DNA from: Microbacterium suwonense
Lineage (GTDB): Bacteria; Actinomycetota; Actinomycetes; Actinomycetales; Microbacteriaceae
Direction of reading: 5' to 3'
Length of the DNA stretch: 64,000 nucleotides
NCBI RefSeq assembly: GCF_030296555.1
Contig: NZ_AP027728.1
Coordinates: 2,914,001-2,978,000 of the forward strand
Shown here: positions 35,639 to 45,690 of the stretch, in pieces
How the letters are laid out: the number at the start of each line of letters is the position of its first letter
Numbering within the stretch: position 1 is the stretch's first letter
Translations under genes and position numbers: made by a program
Notes under the pieces: model-generated
What the model saw: only the letters and a program-made list of their open reading frames with translations
What the model was told of the DNA's origin: nothing
Database searches by the model: none

Positions 35639-37356
35639 ATGGATGCCAGCATCTTCTTCGTCATCGTCGGTGCGGTCGCCGTGGCAGCTGTCGCGCGTTG
35701 GCGCGGCTGGCCGGCACCCCTCCTGGTCACGGTGGTGGCGCTCGCGGCATCCTTCCTCGACTTCGTGCCCAACCCCTCGATGGACGGGCACGTGCTGCTG
35801 AACCTCGTGCTGCCGCCGCTGCTGTACTCGGCCGCGCTCGATGTCTCATTCGTGAGCTTCACGCGTGCGATGCCGCAGATCCGGCGGCTGGGGATCGGCC
35901 TGGTGGTCGTCACCACCGTCGTGGTCGGACTGGTGGCCTGGTTGCTGATGCCGGAGCTGACCCTGCCGGGGGCGCTGCTGCTGGGGGCGATCGTCGCTCC
36001 GCCGGATGCCGTGTCGGCGGCGGCCATCGGCCGCAAGCTGGGTCTGCCTCGGCGGGTGATGACGGTGCTCTCGGGGAGAGCCTGATCAACGACGCCACCT
36101 CGCTCACGCTGTACCGGGTGCTGGCCGCCGCGGTGGTCGCCGGCTCCACGACCTTCAACCTCGGTTCGGCGATCTGGCAGTTCGTGGTCGCCGTCTTCAT
36201 GGGCGTGCTGATCGGCGTGCTGTTCGGCGCGGCCATGCATCAGCTGCGCATGCGCAGCGATGATCCGGTGATCACCGGTACCTTCGGGCTGCTCGCACCG
36301 TTCGGTGCGTACGCGATCGCCGAGGAGCTGGGCGGCTCGGGTGTGCTCGCGGTCGTGGCCATGGGCCTCTTCGTCGGCTTCAACGCCCCGCGAACCAGCT
36401 ACACCACCCGTCAGCAGGAGGCTCCGCTGTGGCTGTCGGCCGACTTCCTGCTGGAATCGTTCGTGTTCGCCTACATCGGTCTGCAGCTGCCGCGAGTGGT
36501 CTCCGAGCTTAACGACGGCGAGGTCGGTCCGGTGATCGGGCTGTCGGGCGTGGTGCTGCTGGTCGTGCTGCTCGTGCGCCCGCTGTTCGTGTACCCGGCG
36601 AACGCGTGGGGACAGTGGTGGACTCGCATGCGGCTGCGCAAGTGGGAGCAGATGAAGCTCAGGGGCGCGTCGGCGCCCGTCAGCAGAACACGTCGCGGGC
36701 GTGAGGAGCTTACCGACCAGCAGCTGCGCCAGCGTCTTTCCGAGACCAAGCTGTCGTGGCGTGACAACGCCGTGATCTCCTGGGCGGGCATGAGGGGCGT
36801 GGTCACCCTGGCGACAGCGCTCGCCGCATCGGATCTGGCGCGGCTGGACGAGCGGGCCGCGCACGCGCTGGTCGTGGTCGCCTTCGTCGTCACGGTCGGC
36901 ACACTGCTGCTGCAGGGGCTGACTCTGCCGTGGGTGATCCGCTGGCTCAAGGTGATCGACGGCAGCGAGGCGCAGGAGGATGCCAGGCAGATGGCTGCGG
37001 TTCGGGAGCGCAGCCGCGAGGCGGGCAAGGCATACCTGAGAGACAAGCGCACCGAGTGGGCGCAGGAGCGCGGCGAGGGAGCGCTGCGTGAGTTCGACCT
37101 GTTCGCGAAGCGCTTGGTTCGGGTGGAGCTGGATGCCGAGACCGCGCAGATCGATCTGCAGCAGCCGCGGATGACGCAGGACGACCTGATGGCGATGTCG
37201 AAGGGCTGGCTGGCCGTGCGCCGGCAGCTGCTGCTCGAGGAACGCGATGCCGGGAACCTCAGCGAGGAGGTCATGCACGAGCTCATCACGGCGATCGACG
37301 CCGAGGAGCTCGCGCTGGACACCCGCGTCGCCACCCGCGGGCAGAGCCGCCCGTAG
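35639..37356 (+). CDS. CPA1 Na+/H+ antiporter (NhaP/YjcE type), with one frameshift near 36077
   Basis: Exchanges Na+ or K+ for protons across the membrane. The first frame carries 'VLPPLLYSAALDVSFVSF' and APPDAVSAAAIGRKLGLPRR; at VLSG it changes frame, and ESLINDATSLTLYRVLAAA continues to 37356. Together PPDAV and ESLIND form the transport core. One missing G in TCGGGGAGAGC joins them into about 572 residues with ten to twelve segments and a 170-residue cytoplasmic tail rich in charged residues. The homopolymer context again suggests a sequence error. Confidence 0.88.
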
Positions 37357-37373
37357 GCGGGGCCCGGGGCGCG

Positions 37374-37421
37374 GGCCCGGATTTCGGCACCGGGGTGCCC
37401 GGGTTTCGGTACCGGGGTGCC
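37374..37421 (+). repeat. direct repeat of about 22 bases
   Basis: TTTCGGCACCGGGGTGCCCG and TTTCGGTACCGGGGTGCCCG occur back to back (37382 and 37404), each with internal dyad symmetry (CACC.../GGTG), just after the antiporter gene. Confidence 0.75.
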
Positions 37422-37499
37422 CGCCGCCCCTGCTCAGCTACGCCGCCCCTGCTGATTCACGTGAACCAGTAGGGGCGGCGTAGCCCAGTAGGGGCGGCG
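37422..37499. repeat. nested palindromic element after the antiporter gene
   Basis: Inner arms CTACGCCGCCCCTGCTG (37438) and CAGTAGGGGCGGCGTAG (37467) match at 16 of 17 positions around TTCACGTGAA. A second pair, CGCCGCCCCTGCT and AGTAGGGGCGGCG, lies outside, giving a nested hairpin of about 78 bases between convergent genes. Confidence 0.75.
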
Positions 37500-37520
37500 T
37501 TCACGAGGCTGGAGACGCGA

Positions 37521-37552
37521 GAGCGCCCCACCCGAAAAGGGGTGGGGCGCTC
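37521..37552 (-). terminator. hairpin terminator of the symporter gene
   Basis: GAGCGCCCCACCC and GGGTGGGGCGCTC form a perfect 13-base stem with an A-rich loop, 20 bases beyond the symporter stop. Confidence 0.8.
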
Positions 37553-37571
37553 GGTGGGAGAGCGGATGCTG

Positions 37572-39020
37572 TCAGTGCGCGACCGCGGGCTCCTTGTCGG
37601 ACTCCGGCTCGGCGGTATCCGTCTGCTCGGCATCCGTGTTCCCGGCATCCGTGTCGTCGAGATCCTCCGCGAAGGGGAGGCCGTTGCGGGGAGCGTTGTA
37701 GAGCTCCTCGTCGAGGATTCCTTCGCGCTTGGCGACAATGGTGGGAACCAGCGCCTGGCCCGCGACGTTCAGTGCGGTGCGGCCCATGTCGAGGATCGGG
37801 TCGATAGCCAGCAGCAGGCCGACGCCCTCGAGGGGCAGGCCCAGGGTCGACAGGGTGAGGGTGAGCATGACGATCGCGCCGGTCGTCCCAGCAGTGGCGG
37901 CGGAGCCGACGACCGACACAATGACGATCAGCAGATACTGCACGAGATTCAGGTCGATGCCGAAGAACTGTGCGACGAAGATCGCTGCGATGGCCGGGTA
38001 GATGGCCGCGCAGCCGTCCATCTTGGTGGTCGCGCCGAGCGGCACGGCGAAGGAGGCGTAGCCGCCGGGCACGCCGAGGTTGCGCTCGGTGACGCGCTCG
38101 GTGAGGGGCAGGGTGCCGATCGAGGAGCGGCTGACGAAGCCGAGCTGCACCGCCGGCCACACGCCCGAGAAGTACTGCTTGATGGAGAGCCCGTGCGTCT
38201 TCACCAGGATCGGGTAGACGACGAACAATACCAGGGCCAGGCCGATGTAGATGGCGCCGGCGAACCAGGCGAGCGAGGTGAGCTTGTCCCAGCCGTACTT
38301 GACCACGGCCGAGCCGATCAAACCGAAGGTGCCGATCGGGGCGATGCGGATGATCCACCACAGCACGCGCTGGATGATCTTCAGCAGCGACTCGGTGAAG
38401 GCCAGGAACGGCTCGGCGCGCTTGCCAGCCTTCAGCGCCGCGATGCCGACGACGGCGGCGACGACGATCACCTGCAGGATGTTGAAGCCGACGCCCGACG
38501 TCACGATCTGCGCGTCGGCGTCGAATGAGCTGTTGACGGTGAGGCCGAGGAAGTTCTGCGGGATGAGTCCGAGCAGGAAGTTCCACCAGGTGCCCACGGT
38601 GTAGGGCGCACCGGTCTCGAGACCTTCGCCGGCCTTCGCGCCCGGCTGGATGACCAGACCCAGCACGATGCCGATCGACACGGCGATGAACGCGGTGATC
38701 GCGAACCACAGGAGCGTCTGGCCGGCCAGGCGCGCGGCGTTCTGCACGCGGCGCAGGTTCGAGATGCTCGCGACGATGGCAGTGAAGATCAGCGGCACGA
38801 CCGCGGCGCGCAGCAGTGTGACGTACGAGCTGCCGATGCGATCGAGCGTGTCGGAGAGCACAGTGTGCTCGGTGCCGCTCGCTCCGAGCGAGACGGCGAT
38901 CAGGCCCACGGCGATGCCGAGGACGAGGGATGCGAGGATCTGGAACCCGAAGGAGGTCAGGAGCTTCCGGACCGGTCCTCGGGTGTCAGGCGCCTTCTGG
39001 GCGCGGGCTGTGCTGCTCAC
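37572..39020 (-). CDS. dicarboxylate/amino acid:cation symporter (DAACS family)
   Basis: Na+- or H+-coupled uptake of C4-dicarboxylates or glutamate. The 482-residue protein has the serine-containing loop SRSSIGTLPLT, the cation/substrate motif GATTKMDGCA (usually NMDGT) and DPILDMGRTALNVAGQ with the conserved Asp, Arg and Asn. About eight membrane segments plus two re-entrant loops. The C-terminal 40 residues are very acidic (DLDDTDAGNTDAEQTD). GTG start with GGAG five bases upstream. The 165-base gap to the XRE gene shows only short GC-rich dyads. Confidence 0.94.
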   Translation of the reverse strand: MSSTARAQKAPDTRGPVRKLLTSFGFQILASLVLGIAVGLIAVSLGASGTEHTVLSDTLDRIGSSYVTLLRAAVVPLIFTAIVASISNLRRVQNAARLAGQTLLWFAITAFIAVSIGIVLGLVIQPGAKAGEGLETGAPYTVGTWWNFLLGLIPQNFLGLTVNSSFDADAQIVTSGVGFNILQVIVVAAVVGIAALKAGKRAEPFLAFTESLLKIIQRVLWWIIRIAPIGTFGLIGSAVVKYGWDKLTSLAWFAGAIYIGLALVLFVVYPILVKTHGLSIKQYFSGVWPAVQLGFVSRSSIGTLPLTERVTERNLGVPGGYASFAVPLGATTKMDGCAAIYPAIAAIFVAQFFGIDLNLVQYLLIVIVSVVGSAATAGTTGAIVMLTLTLSTLGLPLEGVGLLLAIDPILDMGRTALNVAGQALVPTIVAKREGILDEELYNAPRNGLPFAEDLDDTDAGNTDAEQTDTAEPESDKEPAVAH

Positions 39021-39185
39021 GGGGACTCCATGTCTACGCGCGCACGGTGCGCGCCACGTGGATCAACGTTAAGAGGACTCCGATGCTCCGTGGCGGACAT
39101 GACGAAGGATGACGGATGCCGTGGGTGGGCCGCCTCGAGGCGCGGGGAGCGTCGCCGATGACGTCACGAAGCGAGGCGGCGACGG

Positions 39186-39461
39186 TCAGGCCGTGCGGCG
39201 GCGGCCGTCGGATGCGTTGGCCGGGAACATCTCCAGCGTGAGGTCCGTGAGGAAGTAGTCGATCGGCGTGCGCATTGCGACGGCGATGCGCAACAGGGTG
39301 TGGATGCTCGGCATCGCGCGGCCGGATTCGTATGCCCGGATATTGGACGAGTCGATGCCGCTTCGCGAAGCCAAATCGTCCTGAGTCATCGTCGAGGACT
39401 CGCGTGCGCCGCGAATGCGACCCCCGATGTGCACAGCAGCAGGGGAGGGGACGCGAGGCAT
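39186..39461 (-). CDS. XRE-family regulator (controller-protein-like)
   Basis: A 91-residue protein built around one helix-turn-helix: MTQDDLASRSGIDSSNIRAY then ESGRAMPSIHTLLRIAVAMR. It is divergent from the restriction-modification gene with a long imperfect palindrome between them. Small XRE proteins beside restriction genes often act as controller (C) proteins that time expression; that role is inferred from position. TGAGGA precedes the ATG. Confidence 0.85.
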   Translation of the reverse strand: MPRVPSPAAVHIGGRIRGARESSTMTQDDLASRSGIDSSNIRAYESGRAMPSIHTLLRIAVAMRTPIDYFLTDLTLEMFPANASDGRRRTA

Positions 39462-39486
39462 TCCTCAAGCGTCTGGAATGTCCGTG

Positions 39487-39520
39487 ACTTGTGCCAGGGT
39501 TAACAAACCCGGGTACAAGT
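39487..39520. promoter_or_regulatory. imperfect palindrome between XRE and Type ISP genes
   Basis: ACTTGTGCCAGGGTT (39487-39501), AACA, AACCCGGGTACAAGT (39506-39520): 13 of 15 arm positions are complementary. It ends 29 bases before the restriction-modification start and is a likely operator for the divergent XRE protein. Confidence 0.65.
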
Positions 39521-39549
39521 ACCGCCCGGGGTTTCCCTGGGAGGTGCAG

Positions 39550-42500
39550 ATGGCCGTCGAGCCACTGGTTGCGGAAGAACTCGACGCGCTCCTTGCGGAG
39601 TTCCGCGGACTTGCGGACAGCAAGCGCATGGTCGGCAACTATCTGGAGCAGCTCGCGCGCCACTATCTGACCGTCGAGCCACTGTGGGCGGATCAGCTGG
39701 GGGCGGTGTGGCTGTGGAAGGACTGGCCTGGCCGCGATGGTCGCCCGGACACGGGCATCGATCTGGTCGCCGAGATCCAGGGTGGCGGGTTGCTGGCCAT
39801 ACAGGTCAAGTTCTTCGCTGAGACCCATCGGATGCAGAAGGGCGACCTCGACTCGTTCTTCGAGGCGATGGGCAAGGAGCCCTTCACCGAGGGCCTTGTC
39901 ATCGACACGACCAGTGCGCCGTGGTCTTCGAACGCCGAGGAGGCGCTGAAGAACCGTACGAAGCCGGTGCGTCGGGTATCGCTCGCGGAGCTGCGGCACA
40001 GTTCCATCGACTGGTCGACATACGAGCTGCTCAAGCCCGAGGTGGCGCCCGAGCGCCATGCGCTCAAGACGTTGCGTGCCCACCAGCACGAGGCCGTGCA
40101 CGCTGTGATGGAGGGCCTCAAGCCGGGCAGCGGCCAGGATCGCGGCAAGCTCATCATGGCCTGCGGCACGGGCAAGACCTTCACTGCGCTCAAGCTCGCC
40201 GAGCGGTGGACGAACGAGATCGCCGGCGGCGCCGCAACTGTGCTGTTCATGGTGCCGTCGTTGGCGCTGCTGCAGCAGTCACTCGACGAGTGGTCGCGTG
40301 AGCGTGACCCGGAACTGGGCTTCCGTGCATTCGCGGTCGGGTCCGACACCAACATCGGTCGTCGCAAGAACGACGATCTCACCAGCATCCTCATGGAGGA
40401 TCTCGGGGCGCCGGCGACGACTGATGGCCCGACGCTCGCGAAGCTGCTCGGCGATGTCGACGAGGAGCACGAAGGACTCACTGTCGTCTTCTCGACCTAC
40501 CAGTCGATCGAGGCGGTCTCCGAGGCGCAGCGCCTGCGCGGCGACACGTTCGATCTCGTCATCTGCGATGAGGCGCACCGGACGACCGGCGTGACACTCG
40601 CGGACGAGAGCGAGTCGCACTTCGTCAAGGTGCACGACAACACGGTGATTCCGGCATCCGCCCGCGTCTACATGACCGCGACTCCGCGTATCTTCGCGCC
40701 GGAGGTCAAGAATGCGGCGTCCCAGAAATCGGCCGAGCTCGTGTCGATGGACGACGAGGAGCTGTTCGGGCCGGTGCTGTACCGGATCGGCTTCGACGAA
40801 GCCGTGCGCAAGGGGCTGCTCACCGACTACAAGGTCGTGGTGCTCGGCATCAGCGAGGACGAGATCGTCGAGACGCTGCAGCAGGAGCTCGCCTCCGAGG
40901 GGCGCGAACTGGTTGTGACCGACGTCGCCAAGCTCATCGGCTGCTGGAACGCCCTGGCCAAGCGCAACGCGGGTGCGATCGCCGAGGGCTTCGGCACGGA
41001 TGTCGCGCCGATGCGCCGGGCAGTCGCGTTCGCGAAGGACATCAAGACGTCGAAGGGTGTCGCGAGCGACTTCACCGCGCTCGTCGAGGGACACCTCTCG
41101 AACATCACCAACGACGACGAGACCGATGACCTGACCGTCGAGGCGGAGCACGTCGACGGCACCATGAACGCCACTCAGCGCGGGGAGTTGCTGGATTGGC
41201 TGAAGGCCGCACCGGAAGAGGACCAGTACGGTCGACCGGTCGCGCGCGTGCTCACGAATGCGCGTTGCCTCAGCGAGGGTGTGGACGTACCAAGTCTGGA
41301 TGCGGTGCTGTTCCTCAGCCCGCGCAAGAGCCAGGTCGACGTGGTGCAGGCCGTGGGGCGCGTGATGCGCCGGTCGCCGGGCAAAAACCTCGGCTACATC
41401 GTGCTGCCGATCGCGATTCCCGCGGGCGTCTCGCCCGAGGAGGCGCTCAACGACAACGAGCGCTACAAGGTCGTCTGGCAGGTGCTTCAGGCGCTACGTG
41501 CACACGACGAGCGGCTGGATGCCGCGATCAACCAGGCGACGTTCACGGGGAAGCTCCCCGAGCAGGTCGTGATCGAGCGGGTCCCGCTTACCTCGACGAA
41601 GAAGCGCGACGGGTCTGCGTTCGACTCCGAACGGGATCACGCGGAGAAGCCCGACTCGGGCGAGCAGTCCGGCCCGTCGCACCTTGCGCCGACTCTTCCC
41701 GGGCTGACCTCGACGGCGGATGCCTGGAAGGACTCGGTCTACGCCAAGCTCGTCGCCAAGGTCGGCGACCGCATGTACTGGGACGACTGGGCCGGCGACA
41801 TTGCTCTGATCGCTCAGCGTTTCATCGCTCTGATCACCGCGCACGTCAATGCTGAAGGCGCCGACCGAGCGGCGTTCGAGGGATTCGCGAAGGCGCTGCG
41901 TGCCACGGTGAATCCCGAGGTCACCGAAGCCGAGGCGATCGAACTGCTGGCGCAGCACCTGATCACCAAGCCGGTATTCGAGGCGATGTTCCCCGAGGGA
42001 TCCTTCGCACAGGACAACCCGGTGTCGACGGCGATGGAGCAGGTGCTCGCGACGTTCGCCGAGAACTCCGCCTTCGCCCGTGAGCGCGAGCCGCTCGACA
42101 CCTTCTACGCCAAGGTCACCGAGCGTATCCGCGGGCTGGACTCCGTGCGAGCCAAGCAGCAGATGCTGGTCACGCTCTACGACAAGTTCTTCACCAAGGC
42201 GTTCCCGCTGCTCGCTGACCGCATGGGCATCGTCTTCACCCCGGTCGAGGTGGTCGACTACATCCTTCGCTCAGCGGACGCCGTACTGCACCAGCACTTC
42301 GGTAAGCGGCTCAGTGATGAGGGTGTGAACATCCTCGAGCCGTTCGTCGGGACGGGCACCTTCCTGACTCGACTGATGCAGACCGGGCTGATCAAGCCGG
42401 AGGACCTGACGCGCAAGTACACGCAGGAGCTTTTCGCCAACGAGATCGTGCTGCTGAGCTACTACATCGCCGCGGTGAACATTGAGAGCGTGTATCGCGA

Positions 42501-44490
42501 GTTGTGCGCCGAGCACGGAGTCGAGCCGGTGGATGGTGGATTCCCGGGGATCTCGCTGACGGATACCTTCGCGATGGACGAGCGGGACAGTCAGCTGGCC
42601 GGTGGGGTGTTCCCGGAGAATACCGCGCGGCTGGAGAAGCAACGGGCGACGAAGGTGGACGTCATCGTGATGAATCCGCCTTACCGCGCGGGACAGTCGA
42701 GCGCGAATGATGGAGCGCAGAACGCAAAGTATTCGAAGACGGATGCGCGGATCGCGGAGACGTACGCGAAGCGGTCAACCGCTTCGAACAAGAACGGGCT
42801 CTACGACTCGTATTACCGCGCACTCCGTTGGGCGACCGAACGCTTGGGAGACCAGGGAGTGCTCGCCTTCGTCTCGAACTCCGGATTCATCGATGGAGGC
42901 ACGGCTGCAGGGGTGCGTTTGAGTTGGGCCGATGAGTTCAGCGACATCATTGTCTACAACCTGCGCGGGAACGCCCGCAACATAGGTGAAGCGCGAAGAC
43001 GGGAGGCTGGGAACGTCTTCGGTGAAGGCACGCAGACCGGTATCGCTCTTACGATCCTCGTCAAGGACTCCACGCAAGCAGCGCCGGCGCGGGTCCATTA
43101 CGCGGACATTGGCGACTACTTGAGCCGCGAGGAAAAGCTGGACCAGATACGGGTCGACGCCTCTGTCGATGCCACAGCCTTCCAGTTGCTGTCCCCTAAT
43201 GAAGAGGGCGACTGGATCAATCAGCGTGACGAACGTTTCGCGCAGTGGCGGGCGCTCGGGGTGAAGGCAACGAAGGGGCAAGCCGAAACTGTCGGGGTAT
43301 TCCGGGATTTCTCTAACGGAGTGAAGACGAACCGGGACGCTTGGACATTCAACTTCTCGCTAGCATCACTTCGGGATGGCGTCCGAGTGCATGTGAATCA
43401 TCTGAATTTGGAGCGGGGGAGGGTCTGGGATTTGATCCGCGCTGGCGATTCGCGCGCTCCCGAGCAGATTCTGTTTCGAGACTCCACTAAGGGAACATGG
43501 TCGTCCTCGAATATCGCAGACCTGAAGCGTAATCGTGACACAGTAATAGACGCGGCAGGGTTCCGATCGGCGGTGTATCGACCATTCATGAAGCAGCACG
43601 TCTACCTCGATGGCGCAGGCAAGCTCACCGAGAGGCTCTACCAGATACCGAAGCTGTGGCCGGCTGCGAGCCTTTCAAACGTCGCGATCAGCGTCGACGC
43701 GGGCAGCGGGACTCCGCTCCTTGTTGATAATGTTCCTGATCTCCACGTCAACGGTGACGCCCAGGTCTTCCCCCGTTACACATGGGAACCGGCATCCGCA
43801 CCCGACGGCGCTCTCAACCTCGACGCGCTCGCGGCATCCGATTCGGACGAGATCGTCGACGGCTACCGCCGCATCGACAACATCACCGACGCCACTCTCG
43901 CCACCTACCGTGAGGTCCACGGCGGCGCCGTCACGAAGGACGACATCTTTTACAGCATCTACGCGTTGCTGCATCACCCGACCTATCGGGAGAGGTATGC
44001 CGCCGATCTGCAGAAGATGCTCCCGCATATCCCGCAGGTGGAGGGCTTCATCGAATACGCGCGCATCGGCCGCGCCCTCGCCGACCTCCATGTCGATTAC
44101 GAGTCCGTCAAGCAGCATCCGCTGGGGGAGGAACTCTCGCTCACCGCGCCCGAAGACGCTTACGAGCGATACCGCATCGACAAGCTCTCGTGGATCTCGC
44201 GCAAGGACCACACGGCGATCCGCTACAACTCGCATCTGACGATCACCGGAATCCCGGAAGATGAGGCGCTCTACAAGGTCGGTGGCCGCAGCCCGCTCGA
44301 ATGGGTGATCGACCGGTACAAGGTGACGACCGACAAGAAGTCCGGCATCGTCAACGACCCGAACGCGTGGCTGCGTGAGCACGAGAATCCGCGCTATGTC
44401 GTCGATCTCATCCGCTCGCTCGTCACGGTCAGTCTGGAGACCCAGCGGCTGATCGCCGAGTTGCCCGCGTTCGAGGTGATTGAGAACTGA
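39550..44490 (+). CDS. single-chain Type ISP restriction-modification enzyme
   Basis: A 1646-residue LlaGI/LlaBIII-like enzyme that cuts, translocates and methylates DNA. Domains in order: Mrr-type nuclease (GID71 and Q85-V-K87, residues 1-150); superfamily 2 helicase with Walker A ACGTGKTF near 203, CDEAHRTTG near 339, YMTATPR, and QAVGRVMRR; an alpha-helical coupler (about 700-850); adenine-N6 methyltransferase with motif I EPFVGTGTF near 930 and motif IV NPPY near 1041; and a target-recognition region (about 1130-1500). The ATG at 39550 follows GGGAGGTGCAG; the open frame upstream crosses the operator. The recognition region is noticeably lower in GC than the rest. It heads an operon with a GTPase and a small protein. 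Confidence 0.93.
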   Translation: MAVEPLVAEELDALLAEFRGLADSKRMVGNYLEQLARHYLTVEPLWADQLGAVWLWKDWPGRDGRPDTGIDLVAEIQGGGLLAIQVKFFAETHRMQKGDLDSFFEAMGKEPFTEGLVIDTTSAPWSSNAEEALKNRTKPVRRVSLAELRHSSIDWSTYELLKPEVAPERHALKTLRAHQHEAVHAVMEGLKPGSGQDRGKLIMACGTGKTFTALKLAERWTNEIAGGAATVLFMVPSLALLQQSLDEWSRERDPELGFRAFAVGSDTNIGRRKNDDLTSILMEDLGAPATTDGPTLAKLLGDVDEEHEGLTVVFSTYQSIEAVSEAQRLRGDTFDLVICDEAHRTTGVTLADESESHFVKVHDNTVIPASARVYMTATPRIFAPEVKNAASQKSAELVSMDDEELFGPVLYRIGFDEAVRKGLLTDYKVVVLGISEDEIVETLQQELASEGRELVVTDVAKLIGCWNALAKRNAGAIAEGFGTDVAPMRRAVAFAKDIKTSKGVASDFTALVEGHLSNITNDDETDDLTVEAEHVDGTMNATQRGELLDWLKAAPEEDQYGRPVARVLTNARCLSEGVDVPSLDAVLFLSPRKSQVDVVQAVGRVMRRSPGKNLGYIVLPIAIPAGVSPEEALNDNERYKVVWQVLQALRAHDERLDAAINQATFTGKLPEQVVIERVPLTSTKKRDGSAFDSERDHAEKPDSGEQSGPSHLAPTLPGLTSTADAWKDSVYAKLVAKVGDRMYWDDWAGDIALIAQRFIALITAHVNAEGADRAAFEGFAKALRATVNPEVTEAEAIELLAQHLITKPVFEAMFPEGSFAQDNPVSTAMEQVLATFAENSAFAREREPLDTFYAKVTERIRGLDSVRAKQQMLVTLYDKFFTKAFPLLADRMGIVFTPVEVVDYILRSADAVLHQHFGKRLSDEGVNILEPFVGTGTFLTRLMQTGLIKPEDLTRKYTQELFANEIVLLSYYIAAVNIESVYRELCAEHGVEPVDGGFPGISLTDTFAMDERDSQLAGGVFPENTARLEKQRATKVDVIVMNPPYRAGQSSANDGAQNAKYSKTDARIAETYAKRSTASNKNGLYDSYYRALRWATERLGDQGVLAFVSNSGFIDGGTAAGVRLSWADEFSDIIVYNLRGNARNIGEARRREAGNVFGEGTQTGIALTILVKDSTQAAPARVHYADIGDYLSREEKLDQIRVDASVDATAFQLLSPNEEGDWINQRDERFAQWRALGVKATKGQAETVGVFRDFSNGVKTNRDAWTFNFSLASLRDGVRVHVNHLNLERGRVWDLIRAGDSRAPEQILFRDSTKGTWSSSNIADLKRNRDTVIDAAGFRSAVYRPFMKQHVYLDGAGKLTERLYQIPKLWPAASLSNVAISVDAGSGTPLLVDNVPDLHVNGDAQVFPRYTWEPASAPDGALNLDALAASDSDEIVDGYRRIDNITDATLATYREVHGGAVTKDDIFYSIYALLHHPTYRERYAADLQKMLPHIPQVEGFIEYARIGRALADLHVDYESVKQHPLGEELSLTAPEDAYERYRIDKLSWISRKDHTAIRYNSHLTITGIPEDEALYKVGGRSPLEWVIDRYKVTTDKKSGIVNDPNAWLREHENPRYVVDLIRSLVTVSLETQRLIAELPAFEVIEN

Positions 44491-44523
44491 CAGAATGAGT
44501 CACAGACGGATGGAGCCGCGCAG

Positions 44524-45690
44524 ATGAAGAATATGGTCGACCAGCACATCGCCGTGTTCGGTGAGAGCGGCAGTGGCAAGACCGTGCTGCTCTCATCCTT
44601 TTATGGTCCCACGCAGGAGAAGGGGTTCGCCGAACGCAACCGCTTCAACGTCGTCGCGGAGAGCCAGACGCAGGCGGTTTCGCTGTACCAGAACTATGTC
44701 GGTATGAGGGACTCCCGCATCCTGCCCGAACCCACACAGTTCCGCTCCACGGCATATTCTTTCCTGCTCAAGATGGCTGTGAGAACGCCCGGGGCGCAGA
44801 AGAACAAACCGTCGCACGACATGATGCGGGTCGTCTGGCACGACTACCCTGGCGAGTGGTTCGAGAAGGATGTCTCGGGCGAAGAGGCGGATCGGCGGGT
44901 CGAAGGGTTCCGGGAACTCCTCGGCTCTGATGTCGCCATCCTTCTCGTAGACGCGCAGCGCCTGATCGACAACGCAGGTCAGGAGCATGCCTATCTCAAG
45001 TCGCTGTTCTTCAACTACCGCCAAGGGTTCGAAGCGTTGAAGGACAGTATCCTCGATGACGGTTCACCGCTCACGCGTTTTCCTCGTATCTGGATGATCG
45101 CGCTTTCCAAGGCGGACCTTCTCCCCGATCTCGACGTCCACGCCCTCAAAGACCTGGTCATCGGCAAGGCTGGCGCGGATCTCGCTCGGCTCAACGAAAC
45201 GATCTCCTCTATGGTTCAAGCGCCCGACGCACTCTCTGTCGGCGATGATTTCCTGCTCCTGTCGTCGGCGAAGTTCACCCCGGAGGAGATTCGACTGGAA
45301 GACCGCATCGGCCTCGACCTGATCCTGCCGATCGCGTCGGTTCTGCCGTATGAGAGGCACTTGCGCTGGGTGAACGCGAAGCAGCTGCCGGTCGAGGTCG
45401 GCAAGCGCCTGCTCAGCAGTGCGGATGCCCTGGCTGGTGTTCTCGGCGGAGTGCTCGGTTTGCTGGCACGGCGCGCTCCGGTCAGGATCCGCCCCGTGGT
45501 CGGGCTCGTTGCCGGTTTCCTCTCGAAGGACAAGGTTGAGCAGTTCGTCGAGATGGGACGGGACAGGCTCGAAGAAGTCGAGCGGACCGCCGTCGAGAAG
45601 CGCGAGTACCTCATCGCAACTTTGGCGAAGTTTCGTATCGACCTCCAGGCGGGCGAAGCGGACGATGTGCTGCTGCGAAGCCTGCGATGA
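44524..45690 (+). CDS. TRAFAC-like GTPase of the restriction island
   Basis: A 388-residue P-loop protein. GESGSGKT at residues 13-20 is the Walker A, HDYPGEWF near 108 serves as the DxxG switch motif, and ALSKADLLPD near 195 is an SKxD version of the NKxD guanine motif, so GTP is the probable nucleotide. Residues 290-340 hold a hydrophobic segment (ADALAGVLGGVLGLLARRAP ... VGLVAGFLS) that may touch a membrane, followed by a charged coiled stretch. It begins 33 bases after the Type ISP stop (GGAG upstream) and overlaps the next gene. Comparable GTPases occur in predicted conflict systems; the function here is not known. Confidence 0.75.
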   Translation: MKNMVDQHIAVFGESGSGKTVLLSSFYGPTQEKGFAERNRFNVVAESQTQAVSLYQNYVGMRDSRILPEPTQFRSTAYSFLLKMAVRTPGAQKNKPSHDMMRVVWHDYPGEWFEKDVSGEEADRRVEGFRELLGSDVAILLVDAQRLIDNAGQEHAYLKSLFFNYRQGFEALKDSILDDGSPLTRFPRIWMIALSKADLLPDLDVHALKDLVIGKAGADLARLNETISSMVQAPDALSVGDDFLLLSSAKFTPEEIRLEDRIGLDLILPIASVLPYERHLRWVNAKQLPVEVGKRLLSSADALAGVLGGVLGLLARRAPVRIRPVVGLVAGFLSKDKVEQFVEMGRDRLEEVERTAVEKREYLIATLAKFRIDLQAGEADDVLLRSLR

